From Amphiura filiformis (taxonomy: Eukaryota; Echinodermata; Ophiuroidea; Amphilepidida; Amphiuridae): DNA of 64,000 nt. The stretch lies in NCBI RefSeq assembly GCF_039555335.1, contig NC_092640.1, positions 29,116,026 to 29,180,025 of the forward strand, read 5' to 3'. Below are positions 1 to 10,672 of the stretch, piece by piece. The notes beneath the pieces are model-generated. The model was not told the origin of the DNA and did no database searches. It saw only the letters and a program-made list of their open reading frames with translations. Position numbers and translations under genes: made by a program. Each line of letters opens with the position of its first letter. Position 1 is the stretch's first letter.

Positions 1-839
1 TGCTTACTGCCTATATTAACATTTATTATATTTATTCATTGAAATTCAATTACACCTTCGGAGGCGCAGAGATAAATATCACACGGTACACAATGGGTAT
101 AGGAGGGTAACATTATTAATATTATTTTGAGCAATTTCCACACAAAACCTGAAAGAATTCAGGGAACCCATAAATGAACCCATAAATTTTGCTTAATATT
201 ATCTGAAATTAAGTCCAGTTAAGCGCACATCCCACGACAAGTATTAACGAAAAAACCAAATATAAATGTACCTATTGTTACACTGCATATCATATGCTAA
301 GCTTTTGTACAATTTTAAAATCCTACTCTAGTGAAAGCAAGTACAAGAAACTTTGTTTTTCCTTATATTATTGGAAATTAAGTCCACCACAGAAAACATC
401 TTACGACGCAGATAGCTACAAAATTAAATGTAAATTTTATCACGGTTACACTATAGATAAAAGCTTTTAGAGCTTGATTCCTTCTTTAGTGACAAACGTG
501 TTAAATATGGTAATGTGAAAATGACAATTAAACACGCATCCGCATACAATGACCTTGTCAACTACCTGGTATATGGTAATCTGTTTGATGAAAAGCAAAT
601 ACAAAAACTTACGTTTCTGCCTCATATTGTTTGAAATTAAGTTCAGTTCTGAGCACATCTTACGGCTCATTTCATGTTGCTATAAAATTGAATATAATTT
701 TGCTATTGTTACCCTATAGGTAAAGCTTTTAGAGCTTGGTTCCTTCTTCAGTAAACAATGTGCTAAACATCGTAATGTGAGAATAACAATTAAACACGCA
801 TCCGCATACAACTACATGTGCCTGGTATGACATGAGATA
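1..839. repeat. Segmental duplication block A, copy 1 (left part)
   Basis: This stretch matches 8448-9895 nearly base for base, apart from a MITE at 8552-9207 that is missing here. It has no credible gene. Within it lies a degenerate direct repeat: units near 195-305, 365-470 and 625-735 each run from a 'GAAATTAAGTCCA'-type motif to an 'AAGCTTTT' motif. A second repeated segment ('AATTAAACACGCATCCGCATA') occurs at about 525 and 790. The block is probably old transposon or satellite-like sequence copied with the local segmental duplication. Confidence 0.75.
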
Positions 840-1169
840 GCCTTGTTCAAGGCCCTCTAAGTTTCCTCCCTCAGCACTTGAATCCTAGTTTCTAATCGGC
901 ACTGCTTTTGGGGCTCGCCCTTGATATGAGGGCACCAGAGCAGACAGCGGCTTCATTTAATCATGCGTAAGTTGAACGATCGAACTCGGGTTGAGCCTAC
1001 GAGCCTGCGAGTCCGAATAGGGCGGTTCGTACACTAAGCCCAAGTTCGATTTTTCAGCATACACACGGTCATTAATAGCCGTAATCTGTGGCCCTCACCT
1101 GCTCACTGACTTCGCAAGCCCCAAAAGGGTTCAAGCAGGGAGGAAATCTTAGAAGGCCTTGAACAAGGC
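840..1169. mobile_element. Short TIR element (MITE/foldback), about 330 bp
   Basis: The ends are inverted copies: GCCTTGTTCAAGGCC.. with a following CTAAG-TTTCCTCCCT block on the left, and the reverse complement ending GGCCTTGAACAAGGC on the right. TA dinucleotides flank both ends, as for a TA target duplication. The element is absent from the paralogous position near 9890-10680, where other insertions are found. No coding capacity was seen. The terminal motif is itself a small palindrome (CCTTG-TT-CAAGG). Confidence 0.65.
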
Positions 1170-1905
1170 TAGTTTTGGAAGTGTATTAAATGCAAGAAGT
1201 CATTTCTTACAAATAAAAGTAAGCCCTTAAAGTTGGTAGTGAATTTCTTAATATAGCGTTCTGGAAGAAACCAATTTATGCGAGGCGCTATTGTACATGT
1301 TGTAAGTGTTTGTCCATAATAAAAGTTCGACACTCCTCCTAGATATTATCATGATATATTGCTTAAATATTCATTTTTACGTGTACAAAATGGAAGCTAA
1401 AACATATGAATATTGTTATTTCATATCACAATAAACAATATTTCATCATATATTCATGAATTTGGTATACTTTACCGGTACTAACCAACTCTCAAAATGC
1501 ATGATATTGTCAGTACAGATATTTCCATCACGCGATCAGTATTGATACATTGTAGCCATAGAATATCTTGACGCATAAAAGATTTATGCATACTTTGTAG
1601 GACTTTAATGAGCATGATTATTTTAGAACCAAGTCGGCTATATTGACTTTTTGTGTTATGGATATAAAAAGAAAGTGACCGTTTTGACTTCTAGTTTGGA
1701 CATTAAAGCCATAATAGTGTAAAAATATTGCATCAAATGGCTTTAATTGGTAATTGGGCCATCATTTTAAAAAAATGCCAACTTCTGTGCCAATTCAGAC
1801 TCTGTGGAGCAAGCGTGAAGCCATGGCCTTATTGTAGTTACCTCCTCTGACTGGTCTAAATCCGCCCAGCACCCAACTCCACGCTTTGCTGACGATTACA
1901 AAGTA
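1170..1905. repeat. Segmental duplication block A, copy 1 (middle part)
   Basis: Direct counterpart of 10674-11402, with only point changes and small indels. It contains no convincing open reading frame and is AT-rich. The two copies diverge at the mariner insertion that starts at 1906. Confidence 0.75.
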
Positions 1906-2254
1906 CAGGGTGTCCCAAAAGTAACTTAACATTGTGAATTGGCCATAACTTGCGTTGTGTTAATAGTGTTGTTACAAAAATTGCACAGTATGTAGATAAT
2001 TCTTTTAGAAATGTTATGATACCAAACATGCCTATGTGGTCATGACCCTTTGGTATGAAATTAACGGATATCTACCGTACCGTAAAACCCACTTTTATAA
2101 ACGCAAAATAAGTCTCGTCATTTGAGACGTGATAACACGATATAACGTGTTATCGTTTTCAAATCTGTTTTGTTTAATTTTGCTATGTTTGTTTCATTGT
2201 TTGTTTGTTTTCAATGCGTAATCTTCATTTTATGTTTTATTTGGATTTATATTG

Positions 2255-2600
2255 AAACTGCTTAAGTTTTTTTTCTGAGGATTCGATGAAAAGTTGTACG
2301 CGGTACGTTGTTTTCCATTGAAAGTCGACGTACTGATCGTCTTGGGTTTTTCGCCACCACTCTTCATATGACATCAATGTTTGTAGCCGATCTTCCTGTT
2401 CTTCCACGTCCTGCCCGAGGTAGATTATGAACAGATCCAGTTGATAGGAATTCCTGCACTAGTTGCTGGATTGTATTTCGGCTGGGTGCATAATTTACAT
2501 TAAAATGTTCCCTAAACTTTGCTTGAGTGAGTTTGTCCGACTTTGTCTCGGCAAAAAAACATGAATCCGTTGATCTAAAGGAAATTCATCTTCACTTCAA
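2255..2600 (-). pseudogene. Relic of N-terminal helix-turn-helix domain of mariner-like transposase
   Basis: The minus-strand translation gives a continuous frame with a single stop. It contains motifs such as KFREHFNVNYAPSRNTIQQL, then TGSVHNLPRAGRGRTGRS, then NPRRSVRRLSMENNVPRTT and FHRILRK. This is the paired helix-turn-helix layout (DUF4817 type) of the IS630/mariner-like elements common in invertebrates. The TGA stop sits between the two helix-turn-helix units. No DDE domain follows, so the copy cannot encode a transposase. It lies within the TIR element at 1906-2996, which confirms the assignment. Confidence 0.8.
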
Positions 2601-2786
2601 CTGTTTTAAAGTAAAGTTTAATATTGTCAATATATCCTAATTATAATCTAAAACAGCAGTCACGCTTACTCTAGGCCATGTTATCCATGAATGTTCATAC
2701 CTAAATGTCGCGTGTGCAGTGAGTGAACCAACTCTATTGTTGAGGGAAGCACATCATTCATGTGCTTGAACATTCATGTGCTAGAA

Positions 2787-2818
2787 CAAACCCACAAAAG
2801 CTTGCTTTTGTGGGTTTG
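2787..2818. repeat. Perfect hairpin, 15-bp arms, 2-base loop
   Basis: CAAACCCACAAAAGC is followed by TT and then its exact reverse complement. The hairpin lies inside the mariner remnant, between its right TIR and the transposase relic. Function unknown; it may be a remnant of a nested foldback element. Confidence 0.8.
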
Positions 2819-3049
2819 ATACACACATATGTATAGTCGCACAGTAAGGTCAAGGAGTCATCAATAATGCTGTTTTTGTTATCAGAATAATTCTAAAAGA
2901 TCAATCTATGTGAAGATGTTCTCCATTTTGGTATGAAGTAGGAAATATTTGAGATAGGGCATATTCACAATGTTAAGTTACTTTTGGGACACGCTGTATG
3001 TCCAGAAACCTTTCATCTACCGGCGTGCAATGACTTTTCCCTCCTAAAA

Positions 3050-3178
3050 TAGCCCCTGTTTGAGAGTCATGCCGCTGCCGCTCAACGGTGTATCGCTCTG
3101 CTTGCAGACAATTGCAAGCGGCATGATGAAGCGTCACGCCGCTCAGCGGTAAGCGGCAGAAAGTATGAAACCAGCATT
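3050..3178. repeat. GC-rich foldback MITE (family M3), truncated
   Basis: This is a series of CCGCTCAGCGG-type palindromes ending in GCGGCAGAAAGTATGAAACC. The same end occurs at 11480-11527, 33205-33226 and 48255-48275, and in inverted form at 32903. This copy carries an internal segment that has been deleted in the paralogue at 11480. It resembles the full-length M3 element at 32902-33224 but lacks the opposite 'GGTTTCATACTTTC' terminus. Confidence 0.6.
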
Positions 3179-4363
3179 ACGCAGTCGGTAACATGATCGA
3201 ATTATTTATAAATTCTAATAAAAAAGTCACTATTGCCGGCGATGGTGGTTGCCATTACTCAGCGGCGAAGTCAGAGGGGGCTGGGCTGGGGCTGGGGCTC
3301 CGGTTCAGATGGCCGTCGGCACATATCATCACATGACATTACATAATTTCATTATTTACTGCAATTTGGGTCATTTAAAGCAATAACATGTGATTTGCAT
3401 AAACAATAGATTCGTATTTAAATGTTAGTTTTCACTGATCACATTGTCCCCTTTTAGTTTCGAAGTAAACAAATGAGGCGAAAAGAAGAAAATTGCTATT
3501 TCATTCCAGCGCCTACAATCGTACATGTATTATTATTGAGCGGAGCCTTCCCATCACTCGATCGGTGAACTTGGAATAAAGGTGCATGGATTTCTTCTGA
3601 TTTAATATAAAAGCTTAAATTTTACTGTAAGTAAAACACTTCAGGCTTAGTCTTTCACTTGACATTTCGTTGTTTTCTTCCCATTTTCCTCCATCATTGT
3701 ATTAGCTTTATCGTTTAGCTATTGTATATGTGTCAAATATTCAAATGGTTTAAAAAGCGAAAAGCTCGTTATAACTAAATTAATATCGAGCAATGCAATA
3801 CCTTCTTCCAAATTTGTAAGTCAATGCTTGAATAGGAAGGATAAGAATAGCTACTTCGACCCATATTCCAATTATCCCTCAATCTGCATTTTCCTCAATC
3901 AATGGTAAATATCGCTTCAAAAATTCCTCAATCAAATCTTTTATCAATTGTTTTTTATATAGATTTTGAGATCTCCGAAAGAGGAGTTTACGGTCAAAAT
4001 ACGAGGGTATTTCAAAAAGTTCTACAGCCTGTCTAACAAAAATGTGCAATTGAAAAGCGTCCTCTTTGGCAATTAACAAATACAGTTGTGCCATGATGCT
4101 TACATCAACGTCACGGGCGTAGTCTTAGCTCTCAAATGCCGTTTGTTCTGTTTAATTTACTTATTTCCATAAAATGTGAGTACTTTGTACATATGTTTTA
4201 TAGAACTTTAGCTACAAATATATAACCGAATGTAAACAAGAATTCCGGGCAGAACTGTGTTAATGTGATTATAATGTATGGATGTCCCAAAATGAGAGCA
4301 ATATTAATAAATGTGGATACTAAGTGGCTACTACAAAGTGTGTCCATGGGTAATTCGTACAGT
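3179..4363. repeat. Segmental duplication block A, copy 1 (right part)
   Basis: From 3250 to about 3960 this matches 12228-12912; from about 3985 to 4170 it matches 24420-24605; from 4138 onward it also matches 14424 onward. The 3985-4060 part reads like the end of an old DNA transposon ('GAGGGTATTTCAAAAAGTTC', then 'CTACAGCCTG'). A 71-codon minus-strand frame at 3879-4094 resembles no known protein and is not kept open in the copy at 24.5 kb, so it is not called a gene. Confidence 0.65.
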
Positions 4364-4617
4364 CAGAGCCGTAGCCAGGGTGGGTGCGATTGATGCGACG
4401 CACCCCTCCCCCTAATTTGCAAAAGTATACAAAAAGTCCCACACTTTGATAATTTACGAGCGTAGCGAGCCAAAAAAAGAATTTTAAAGCTTTTTTGGTC
4501 CAAAAAGGTCCAAATTTGGAAAAGAAAGTCTACTTTTCACAAAATTGGCCACCTCTTCTTGGAAAAAAATCGACCTTTTCAAAGTCAGCTCCTGGCCTCT
4601 ACCCCCCCCCCCCCCGA
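4364..4617. mobile_element. hAT-type MITE with CAGAGCCGTAGCC terminus, right end lost
   Basis: The left end is CAGAGCCGTAGCCAGG, preceded by CGTACAGT. The same terminus with an intact 8-bp target duplication is seen in the paralogue at 24808-24944. Here the element is longer, with an interior containing 'TACGAGCGTAGCGAGCC', and ends in a run of C rather than a recognisable right terminus. The corresponding position at about 14632 in block A copy 2 has no element. Confidence 0.65.
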
Positions 4618-5162
4618 AAGTTCAGCTTTTGTGCGAAGAAGAAATTACCAAACGCGGATGCCATGGTTTTACATGTCACGCCAGAAGAACGGATACCATT
4701 GCAACAAGCTGAAGTCATGGTTATTATTTCATACATGGACCAAAGTCAGAGACATACTTTCAACTGTGGATTGAGTTGGACTTTATGGAAAAGGCTTACA
4801 ATTACTATCATCTAGTTGCAGATCTAACAGGCTACAATAGCCTTTATTAGTACAAATTGGCAGATATACTATTATGCGAGAGATCCAACTGTGAGCTTTT
4901 GGATGGTACACCTAAGTATCTTAAAGAAGGTCATTTCGAAATCAGTCGATTGTTTAACGTAGCGAAAGTGCACTTTTCTGGTCAGGACGAAGGAGATTTT
5001 GGGCACTCCAAAAGGGCTCATAATTCCCCAAAACGGAATTATTTCTTCGACTTACTGAAATCTGATAAACGAAATGTGAATATGCCTGTCAATCTCAGTG
5101 AGCACCCCGAATGTTCCCTTCATCCTATCAGAAGAGTTTTTATATCAAACGAAAGCTAACAC
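4618..5162 (+). pseudogene. Decayed coding sequence R1, copy 1, family unknown
   Basis: One frame can be followed across three copies (here, 14.6-14.9 kb and 24.96-25.4 kb). It reads IELDFMEKAYNYYH.. then YKLADI..CE, CELL.GT.KY.KEGH.E, SRLFNVAKVHFSGQDEGDFG and HSKRAHNS. In this copy the part from 4857 to 5159 is open for about 100 codons; the upstream part has stops and a small insertion. The amino-acid pattern is better conserved than random drift would suggest, so it was once protein coding. I do not recognise the family: a transposon ORF or a duplicated host exon are both possible. Confidence 0.45.
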
Positions 5163-6892
5163 TACCCGCTAAAATACTTTTTTGTCATTCCGTCAACAGA
5201 TGACGCAATTCAATAGCAATTTATAGCAACGCGAATGTGAAAAATATGTTGAAGCATAATATTTGACCAAGATGTAAGTCTTAAAAGTCAAAAACTCGAG
5301 TGTTCCTTACAATATATGTCAAATTTTATGTCATTAAATGAAAGAGCACACTTATATCATGTATATTGTCCATATACTAGCTTCATTTCAATGAGCCTGC
5401 TTTGTCATACGGTTGTAAATTCAATGAACGATGACTTTGGTAAAAGAGGGCTTACAAATTGATATGTTCCATCAAACTAAATAATTCAGTTCTTTTGACG
5501 GCAATAAAGTGAATGTTCGGCGAATTAGACGAATAAATCATGATATGAAAAGGAATGTGACATGTAGTCATTCATCGCCATGGCATAATAGAAGAGTTTA
5601 GATGCTAAATGCGACGGCTAATTGAACATGATACTATAAAAAAAATATGACCGTGATGAATTTCTACATGCCCTAGTAAATTGACTGTCACATTAAAGTC
5701 TAAATCACAACATCCTGACTTGGCCAACCATCATGCTACACACCACCTACGACAAAATGTTTTCGATATCGCGTGTACTTGTCGAAAAAATAATTCATTA
5801 TCTACCATTTTAATGGCAACCACTAATCCCGGCAATAATGATTATTTTTATTTGAATTGATATATTCTGAGACAGAACTGCCACGCTGTCTTTTGGATTG
5901 ATTGAATGGTGTTTCATTTTATCCAAAAGTTTATCTGACATATGGGAAGAAAATTAAGTTACACGCCCATTCTATAGTGACTTGGCTTACTTTGATTTCT
6001 TTGCTCAAGTAATCCGCCATACATTGAGTAATAATTTAAGAGATATTTATCACATTACACTATGTATAGGGAAAAGTGTACCAACTGGGATTTTCTCTGT
6101 TAATGTAAATCACCATAAATTATATGCTTATATTGAATAGGATAAAAGCTAATGTGTTGAGTAATTATTCTGCGTTCTACCACAATCAAATAAACAAAGA
6201 GAGCCCTCATATATTATTTATCTTTCGATTGTAACATTATTTTGACATACACGCTGTATATTGATTATAAAAGGATTCGCACATTCACTTAAGGGTAGGT
6301 TAGGTATTGTTTTTATTATTATTTTTATTATCTAAATCAATATATTATTGAAAAAGAACGCTTGATATTTTGCAAAAGTTCATTCTACAAAGCATATACT
6401 TTGAAAACTTGCTTGATTTATTGTTGTTAATGAATTATGCACGTTTTACAAAAGTGTTGTTGTTTCAGCCCTCTTTACAACATAACCTACAAAAGTATAT
6501 CTGTGATATTTGAATTCTTTCTACACACTCGCTATGAAATGGTCACTGCAATTTTTGCCAAAGCTCACTACCATTCGCAAGATGCTGTGAACTACCAAAT
6601 CGCAACAGTTTAAAATAGTTGCTAACCTTAAATGAAAGTACAATGTTGAGATAAAATGAGTTAGAAAATACGTTTTGGGCGAGATGTTTCGCACAACTAA
6701 TAGCATTTTAATGTCAAATAACCTTTTTCCTACCATTATCTTGGCCAGCATGTTAAAACCACCAATCCAAACAGCATATCCCACATCATGGTACAGCACA
6801 CATGCTTAACAAAAGCCATTCAAATAAGTGTATATCCATTTATTAAATATCCTTGATTTGAACCAACAACCTCGGCTTTATCTCGCGTACTT
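5163..6892. other. Intergenic sequence, nothing recognised
   Basis: AT-rich sequence between the R1 relic and the minus-strand GPCR. I see no open frame with a recognisable product, no obvious TIR pair and no tandem array. A short minus-strand frame at 6521-6799 has no family resemblance. The last few hundred bases would hold the 3' untranslated region of the receptor at 6893-7975. Confidence 0.5.
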
Positions 6893-7975
6893 TCAATTCA
6901 GTGACTGATCCGGTGTTACCTGACTTGATTGCAGCCCAAAGGCCTGCTTCATTGCCTGGCGATAATGACGGCAACTAAACACATAAATATATGGATTAAT
7001 GATTGAGTTCAGAGTTAAAAACAAACGACCGGTAACTAATATAGTGACCTTGGGCTGAGTATCAAATATATCGACATCAAATAAATCATCGACAACATCA
7101 TCAAGAGAGTATAGTCTGTATGGAAATTGACAAACGAAGAAAGCAATTCCAGTAGCGATTAAAGTACGTGCCACCTGGTTACGAACCGTGTCTGCTGCTT
7201 CATCTACCCGGTCTTGTCGCTGAAGATTCCTCATAGGCCGCTGGCTTAACGCTATAATTATCTTGACGTATAATACACCATTTACAGCCATTGCCAAGAC
7301 GAAAAATAAAATGTATAGAACTCCTTCATAAGCTCCGGCTTTGGAAAAACCACTTATTGAATAGCAGCCGTTAAATGATGTCGGCATGTTTGTAAACTCT
7401 GCTGAATCAGGCCATATTAAGCAGTAATGTTTGAATATGATGAATCTCGGTATTATAGTTAGTGTTATGACCATCGAAGCAATCCAAACTATACATAATA
7501 GCTTGATGTTGTATCTTTTACCCGTTATCATTCGGTGCTTTATCGGGTGACATATTGCAAGATATCGCTCAATCGATATAAGAGTGGTTAGTTTGACAGA
7601 AGCGAAGTACCACAAACGTGTAGTGATAACATAACACGCACATCCAACTGCAGAATTCACAGGATAAGCTCGATTCACTGGATCCGGATCTGCGCTTAAA
7701 TTTGCTGCTGGCCAACCGATGAAAAAGACAAGAAATAGTATATCACATATGGCTAAGTTAGCAAGGTACGCGTTTAAGGTAGTACTCAGTTCACGTACGC
7801 GATAAACCGTCCACAAGAAAGCGAGGTTTCCAATCAATCCAAAGACGGAAAAAACTGGTATAATGATCGATTCAATAAGCTTATCTGTTTCACTGTACAA
7901 CCAACGTACAGCCCAGAATGGGTTAGTTAGATTCACAGTATGATCCGAACCACACATATTTGCCCCATTATCCAT
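6893..7975 (-). CDS. Class A (rhodopsin-like) GPCR, intronless, divergent family member
   Basis: A 360-residue seven-transmembrane receptor expected at the plasma membrane and signalling through G proteins. TM1 carries GN at 49-50, TM2 has LAICD (D78), and TM3 follows C112 and ends in ERY (136-138). ECL2 has the partner C185 in YCLIWP. TM6 carries FFVCQFP (279-285), with Gln instead of the usual Trp, and TM7 ends NPYIY (327-331), followed by a helix-8-like CRHYRQAM. N15 in NLT is a likely glycosylation site. The ATG at 7975 is chosen because the N-terminus then aligns with the paralogues; an upstream TTG-led extension to 8053 is unlikely. It shares the post-TM6 LDD and the VRNQVARTL motif with the plus-strand cluster, so it is a divergent, inverted member. 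The family style is that of neuropeptide receptors (TRH/neuromedin/galanin-like), but the ligand is unknown. Confidence 0.9.
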   Translation of the reverse strand: MDNGANMCGSDHTVNLTNPFWAVRWLYSETDKLIESIIIPVFSVFGLIGNLAFLWTVYRVRELSTTLNAYLANLAICDILFLVFFIGWPAANLSADPDPVNRAYPVNSAVGCACYVITTRLWYFASVKLTTLISIERYLAICHPIKHRMITGKRYNIKLLCIVWIASMVITLTIIPRFIIFKHYCLIWPDSAEFTNMPTSFNGCYSISGFSKAGAYEGVLYILFFVLAMAVNGVLYVKIIIALSQRPMRNLQRQDRVDEAADTVRNQVARTLIATGIAFFVCQFPYRLYSLDDVVDDLFDVDIFDTQPKVTILVTGRLFLTLNSIINPYIYVFSCRHYRQAMKQAFGLQSSQVTPDQSLN

Positions 7976-8447
7976 AGTGCTCTTTCTTAGGCGAGACTTT
8001 GTGTTTAGGAATAAGAACTTAATATTATACCGATCTGTCTTTTGAGCGCCCAAAAGCGAAGTAACCTCAAATGAGGCGATGATTTAGTAATAAAACGTGA
8101 ACAAATGCATTTTCTTTAATAAAAATAACTCACGGCTGAATTCGATAATTCTATATAAGTAAGCCCAGGATATTATACTCACAAACGCGTTTTCATAAGA
8201 GTTGCATTTTAAGTCATTTGTACGTCCTGCATAGCGCCCTAAATTAATGGCTTTGAGATTTGACCTTGAGGGCATTCTTCAATGAAGTTGAAGAAAAAAT
8301 GTAAAAAGAAATCAATTTTCAAAAAAATATTCAATTAAGTTTCCACGATTGAAGCAGGTATATACTTAATACTGTTAATCTTAGAATGAATTATATTATG
8401 TATAATATTGAAAATGTTTGGAGTTATTGAATAGTTGTCAAATAGCT
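7976..8447. other. Upstream flank of the minus-strand GPCR
   Basis: AT-rich sequence that should contain the promoter and 5' untranslated region of the receptor reading leftward. No convincing TATA box or initiator can be singled out. A 63-codon minus-strand frame at 8084-8275 lacks any recognisable motif. Block A copy 2 begins at 8448. Confidence 0.4.
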
Positions 8448-9895
8448 GCTTACTGCCTATATTAACATTTATTATATTTATTCATTGAAATTCAATTACA
8501 CCTCCGGAGGCGCAGAGACAAATAACACACGGTACACAATGGGTATAGGAGCCCAGCAAACACAAAAACGTTTTTAAAACGTTTTAAATAAGTTATATTT
8601 TGGGTTTTGGTTTAGGTAAAAACGTTTTAATAACATTAAAATGTCGGGTTATATAAAGGTCATGAAATCGTTTTAAAACGTTTTGTATGAAAACACACTA
8701 CAACAATATTTTTAAAATGTTTTCGAAATGTCATTGTAAACTATTTTGGCAAACATGTTTGGCCAAATATTTTGTCAACACTTAAATAACATTATGTTAA
8801 AATATTTGCACCCAGCAAACACAGAAATGTTCTTAAAATGTGTTTTACAAAACGTTTTAATAACATTTAAATGTCGGGTTATATAAAGGTCGTGAAAACA
8901 TTTTAAAAACGTTATTGTAAATATTTTGGGAAAACATTTTTTGCAAAATATTTTTTCAACCCCAAAATAACATTTTGTTTAGAATGATTAAAACGTTTTT
9001 ATACCCTTTATATAACCCGACATTTAAATGTTTTCTGTAAAACATTTGTGTTTGCTGTGCAGTAAATTACCAACAAATGTTATTTAATGTTATGAAAACG
9101 TTTTATACCATTAATGTAACCTTTATATAACCCGACATTTAAACGTTTTCTGACAACCTTTTATAACCTTTTGCGAATGATGTCGAAAACGTTTTGTGTT
9201 TGCTGGGAGGGTAACATTATTAATATTATTTTGAGCCATTTCCTCACAAAACCTGAAAGAATTCAAGAACCCATAAATGAACCCATAAATTTTGCTTAAT
9301 ATTATCTGAAATTAAGTCCAGTTAAGCGCACATTCCACGACAAGTATTAACTACAAAACCAAATAGAAATGTACCTATTGTTACACTGCATATCATATGC
9401 TAAGCTTTTGTACAATTTTAAAATCCTACTCTAGTGAAAAGCAAGTACAAGAAACTTTGTTTTGCCTTATATTATTGGAAATTAAATCCACCACAGAAAA
9501 CATCTTACGACGCAGATAGCTACAAAATTAAATATAAATTTTATCACGGTTACACTATAGATAAAAGCTTTTAGAGCTTGATTCCTTCTGTAGTGACAAA
9601 CGTGTTAAATATGGTAATGTGAGAATGACAATTAAACACGCATCCGCATACAATGACCTTTGATGAAAAGCAAATACAAAAACTCAAGTTTCTGCCTCAT
9701 ATTGTTTGAAATTAAGTTCAGTTCTGAGCACATCTTACGGCTCATTTCATGTTGCAATAAAATTGAATATAATTTTGCTATTGTTACCCTATAGGTAAAG
9801 CTTTTAGAGCTTGGTTCCTTCTTCAGTAAACAATGTGCTAAACATCGTAATGTGAGAATGACAATTAAACACGCATCCGCATACAACTACATGTA
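8448..9895. repeat. Segmental duplication block A, copy 2 (left part)
   Basis: Repeats 1-830 about 8.45 kb further on, in the same orientation, with a compound MITE inserted at 8552-9207. The degenerate internal repeat units of copy 1 recur at about 9302-9415, 9473-9573 and 9697-9800. A short deletion near 9660 removes part of one unit. Confidence 0.75.
8552..9207 (+). mobile_element. Compound MITE, 656 bp, copy 1
   Basis: The ends are CCCAGCAAACACAAAAACG and its inverted counterpart CGTTTTGTGTTTGCTGGG. The empty site is present at 105-112: GGTATAGGAGGGTAAC there becomes GGTATAGGAG-[element]-AGGGTAAC here, giving a 2-bp AG target duplication. Inside is a second pair of the same terminus (8811 CCCAGCAAACACAG.. 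and about 9048 TGTGTTTGCTG). A TGTCGGGTTATATAAAGG motif occurs four times, two in each orientation. No coding capacity. Two further copies with the same architecture lie at 16033-16691 and 53839-54495. Confidence 0.88.
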
Positions 9896-10282
9896 CCCGA
9901 TATAATTAAAGACAGAGATAAAAACAATTTATCGCGTCTGATGTCACTGTCAATTACGATCCTTCATTGGTTTACACAGGTTAATCAGCGCGTAAAAGGA
10001 GGACCGATCTATCTGGTGCTGATCGGAGAAAAGGAATAGCAGCAAATGGCGAAAAATTACGTACTTTTACAAGGCAAAAAGCAGCTTTTCTAGGCATTGT
10101 CGACATGGTGCCTTCACCAAAGAAAGTTTCCTACTATAAAGACCTAACTTTTGAGATGGTTTGCATGTCGAAAGGTGCAAAATTAACAATAAGGCGCCCG
10201 GTTATAAATCCGCGTTCAGCAAGTCATCATCACGACACTTGTAAACAAACCGTGCCCGAGTTTGATTGTCTTTATCTTTGTC
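9896..10282. repeat. Dispersed repeat R3, copy 1, and flank
   Basis: The 10030-10260 segment is the inverted relative of 38150-38370 and partly of 11935-12060. The shared core contains 'CATTGTCGACATGGTGCCTTC' (minus-strand orientation elsewhere), followed by 'TAGTAGGAAAC' and 'AGTTAGGTCTTTATAG' counterparts. A 122-codon frame crossing this repeat and the neighbouring SINE is not a gene. The family type is not identified. Confidence 0.5.
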
Positions 10283-10672
10283 TTTCATTATATGATATCC
10301 TGTTCTTCTTCTTCTTCCTTATAAGTGCCTCCCTCATATGTATGAGTATTATCGCACTGCGTACAGACAAGCTGTACTTATTTTTTACTCTGGAACCTAG
10401 AGTAGATGAGTGTATTTTGAAGTACAGTCAACATGACCGGGATGATCCCCTGCTCTTTTCGAATAGCCTGTGACGTTCTTTAACGTGCACACTACATTAA
10501 TGTGAGAAAATATGCATGTACACGGGACCGACAGCTTAAAGTGCCCTCCGAAGCACTAAGCAAGTAGAGTGAAGTGTCTTGCTCAAGGACACAAAGAGCC
10601 GGACCTGGGATTCGAACCCTTGACCCTTGGGTTCACAGTCCTATGCCTTAACCGCTAGGCCACGCTCTCCTC
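10283..10672 (-). mobile_element. tRNA-derived SINE with (GAA)n tail
   Basis: Read on the minus strand, the head has pol III box A (GTGGCCTAGCGGTTAAGG) and box B (GGGTTCGAATCCC) at tRNA-like spacing. A body follows with the block TTGTGTCCTTGAGCAAGACA, then CACTTCACTC, then GCACGTTAAAGAAC. The element ends in a GAAGAAGAAGAAG tail near 10300-10318. Head, central body and simple tail are the standard SINE plan. The central block resembles the conserved domain of widespread metazoan SINEs, but I cannot assign the family firmly. It lies inside block A copy 2 and is absent from copy 1. Confidence 0.8.

Larger units (their letters stand above)
1906..2996. mobile_element. Mariner/Tc1-type DNA transposon, internally decayed
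   Basis: The element is bounded by terminal inverted repeats of about 30 bp (CAGGGTGTCCCAAAAGTAAC on the left; the right end differs by one base, CAGCG). A TA target duplication lies at 1904-1905 and 2997-2998. The paralogous site near 11400 in block A copy 2 lacks the element, so this is a clean insertion. Length is 1091 bp. It contains a relic of the helix-turn-helix part of a transposase on the minus strand, but the DDE catalytic domain is not seen. It is therefore a non-autonomous deletion derivative. A perfect 15-bp-arm hairpin lies inside at 2787-2818. Confidence 0.88.

Noticed and set aside
7976..8053. N-terminal extension of the minus-strand GPCR to 8053
   Set aside because: Would start at TTG and adds 26 residues with no counterpart in the paralogues; the ATG at 7975 aligns with the family.
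10105..10473. 122-codon frame with a hydrophobic Phe-rich stretch
   Set aside because: Runs across repeat R3 and the tail and body of a minus-strand SINE; the Phe run is the complement of the GAA tail.
10600..10672. Candidate functional tRNA on the minus strand
   Set aside because: The tRNA-like part runs directly into a conserved SINE body and a GAA tail.
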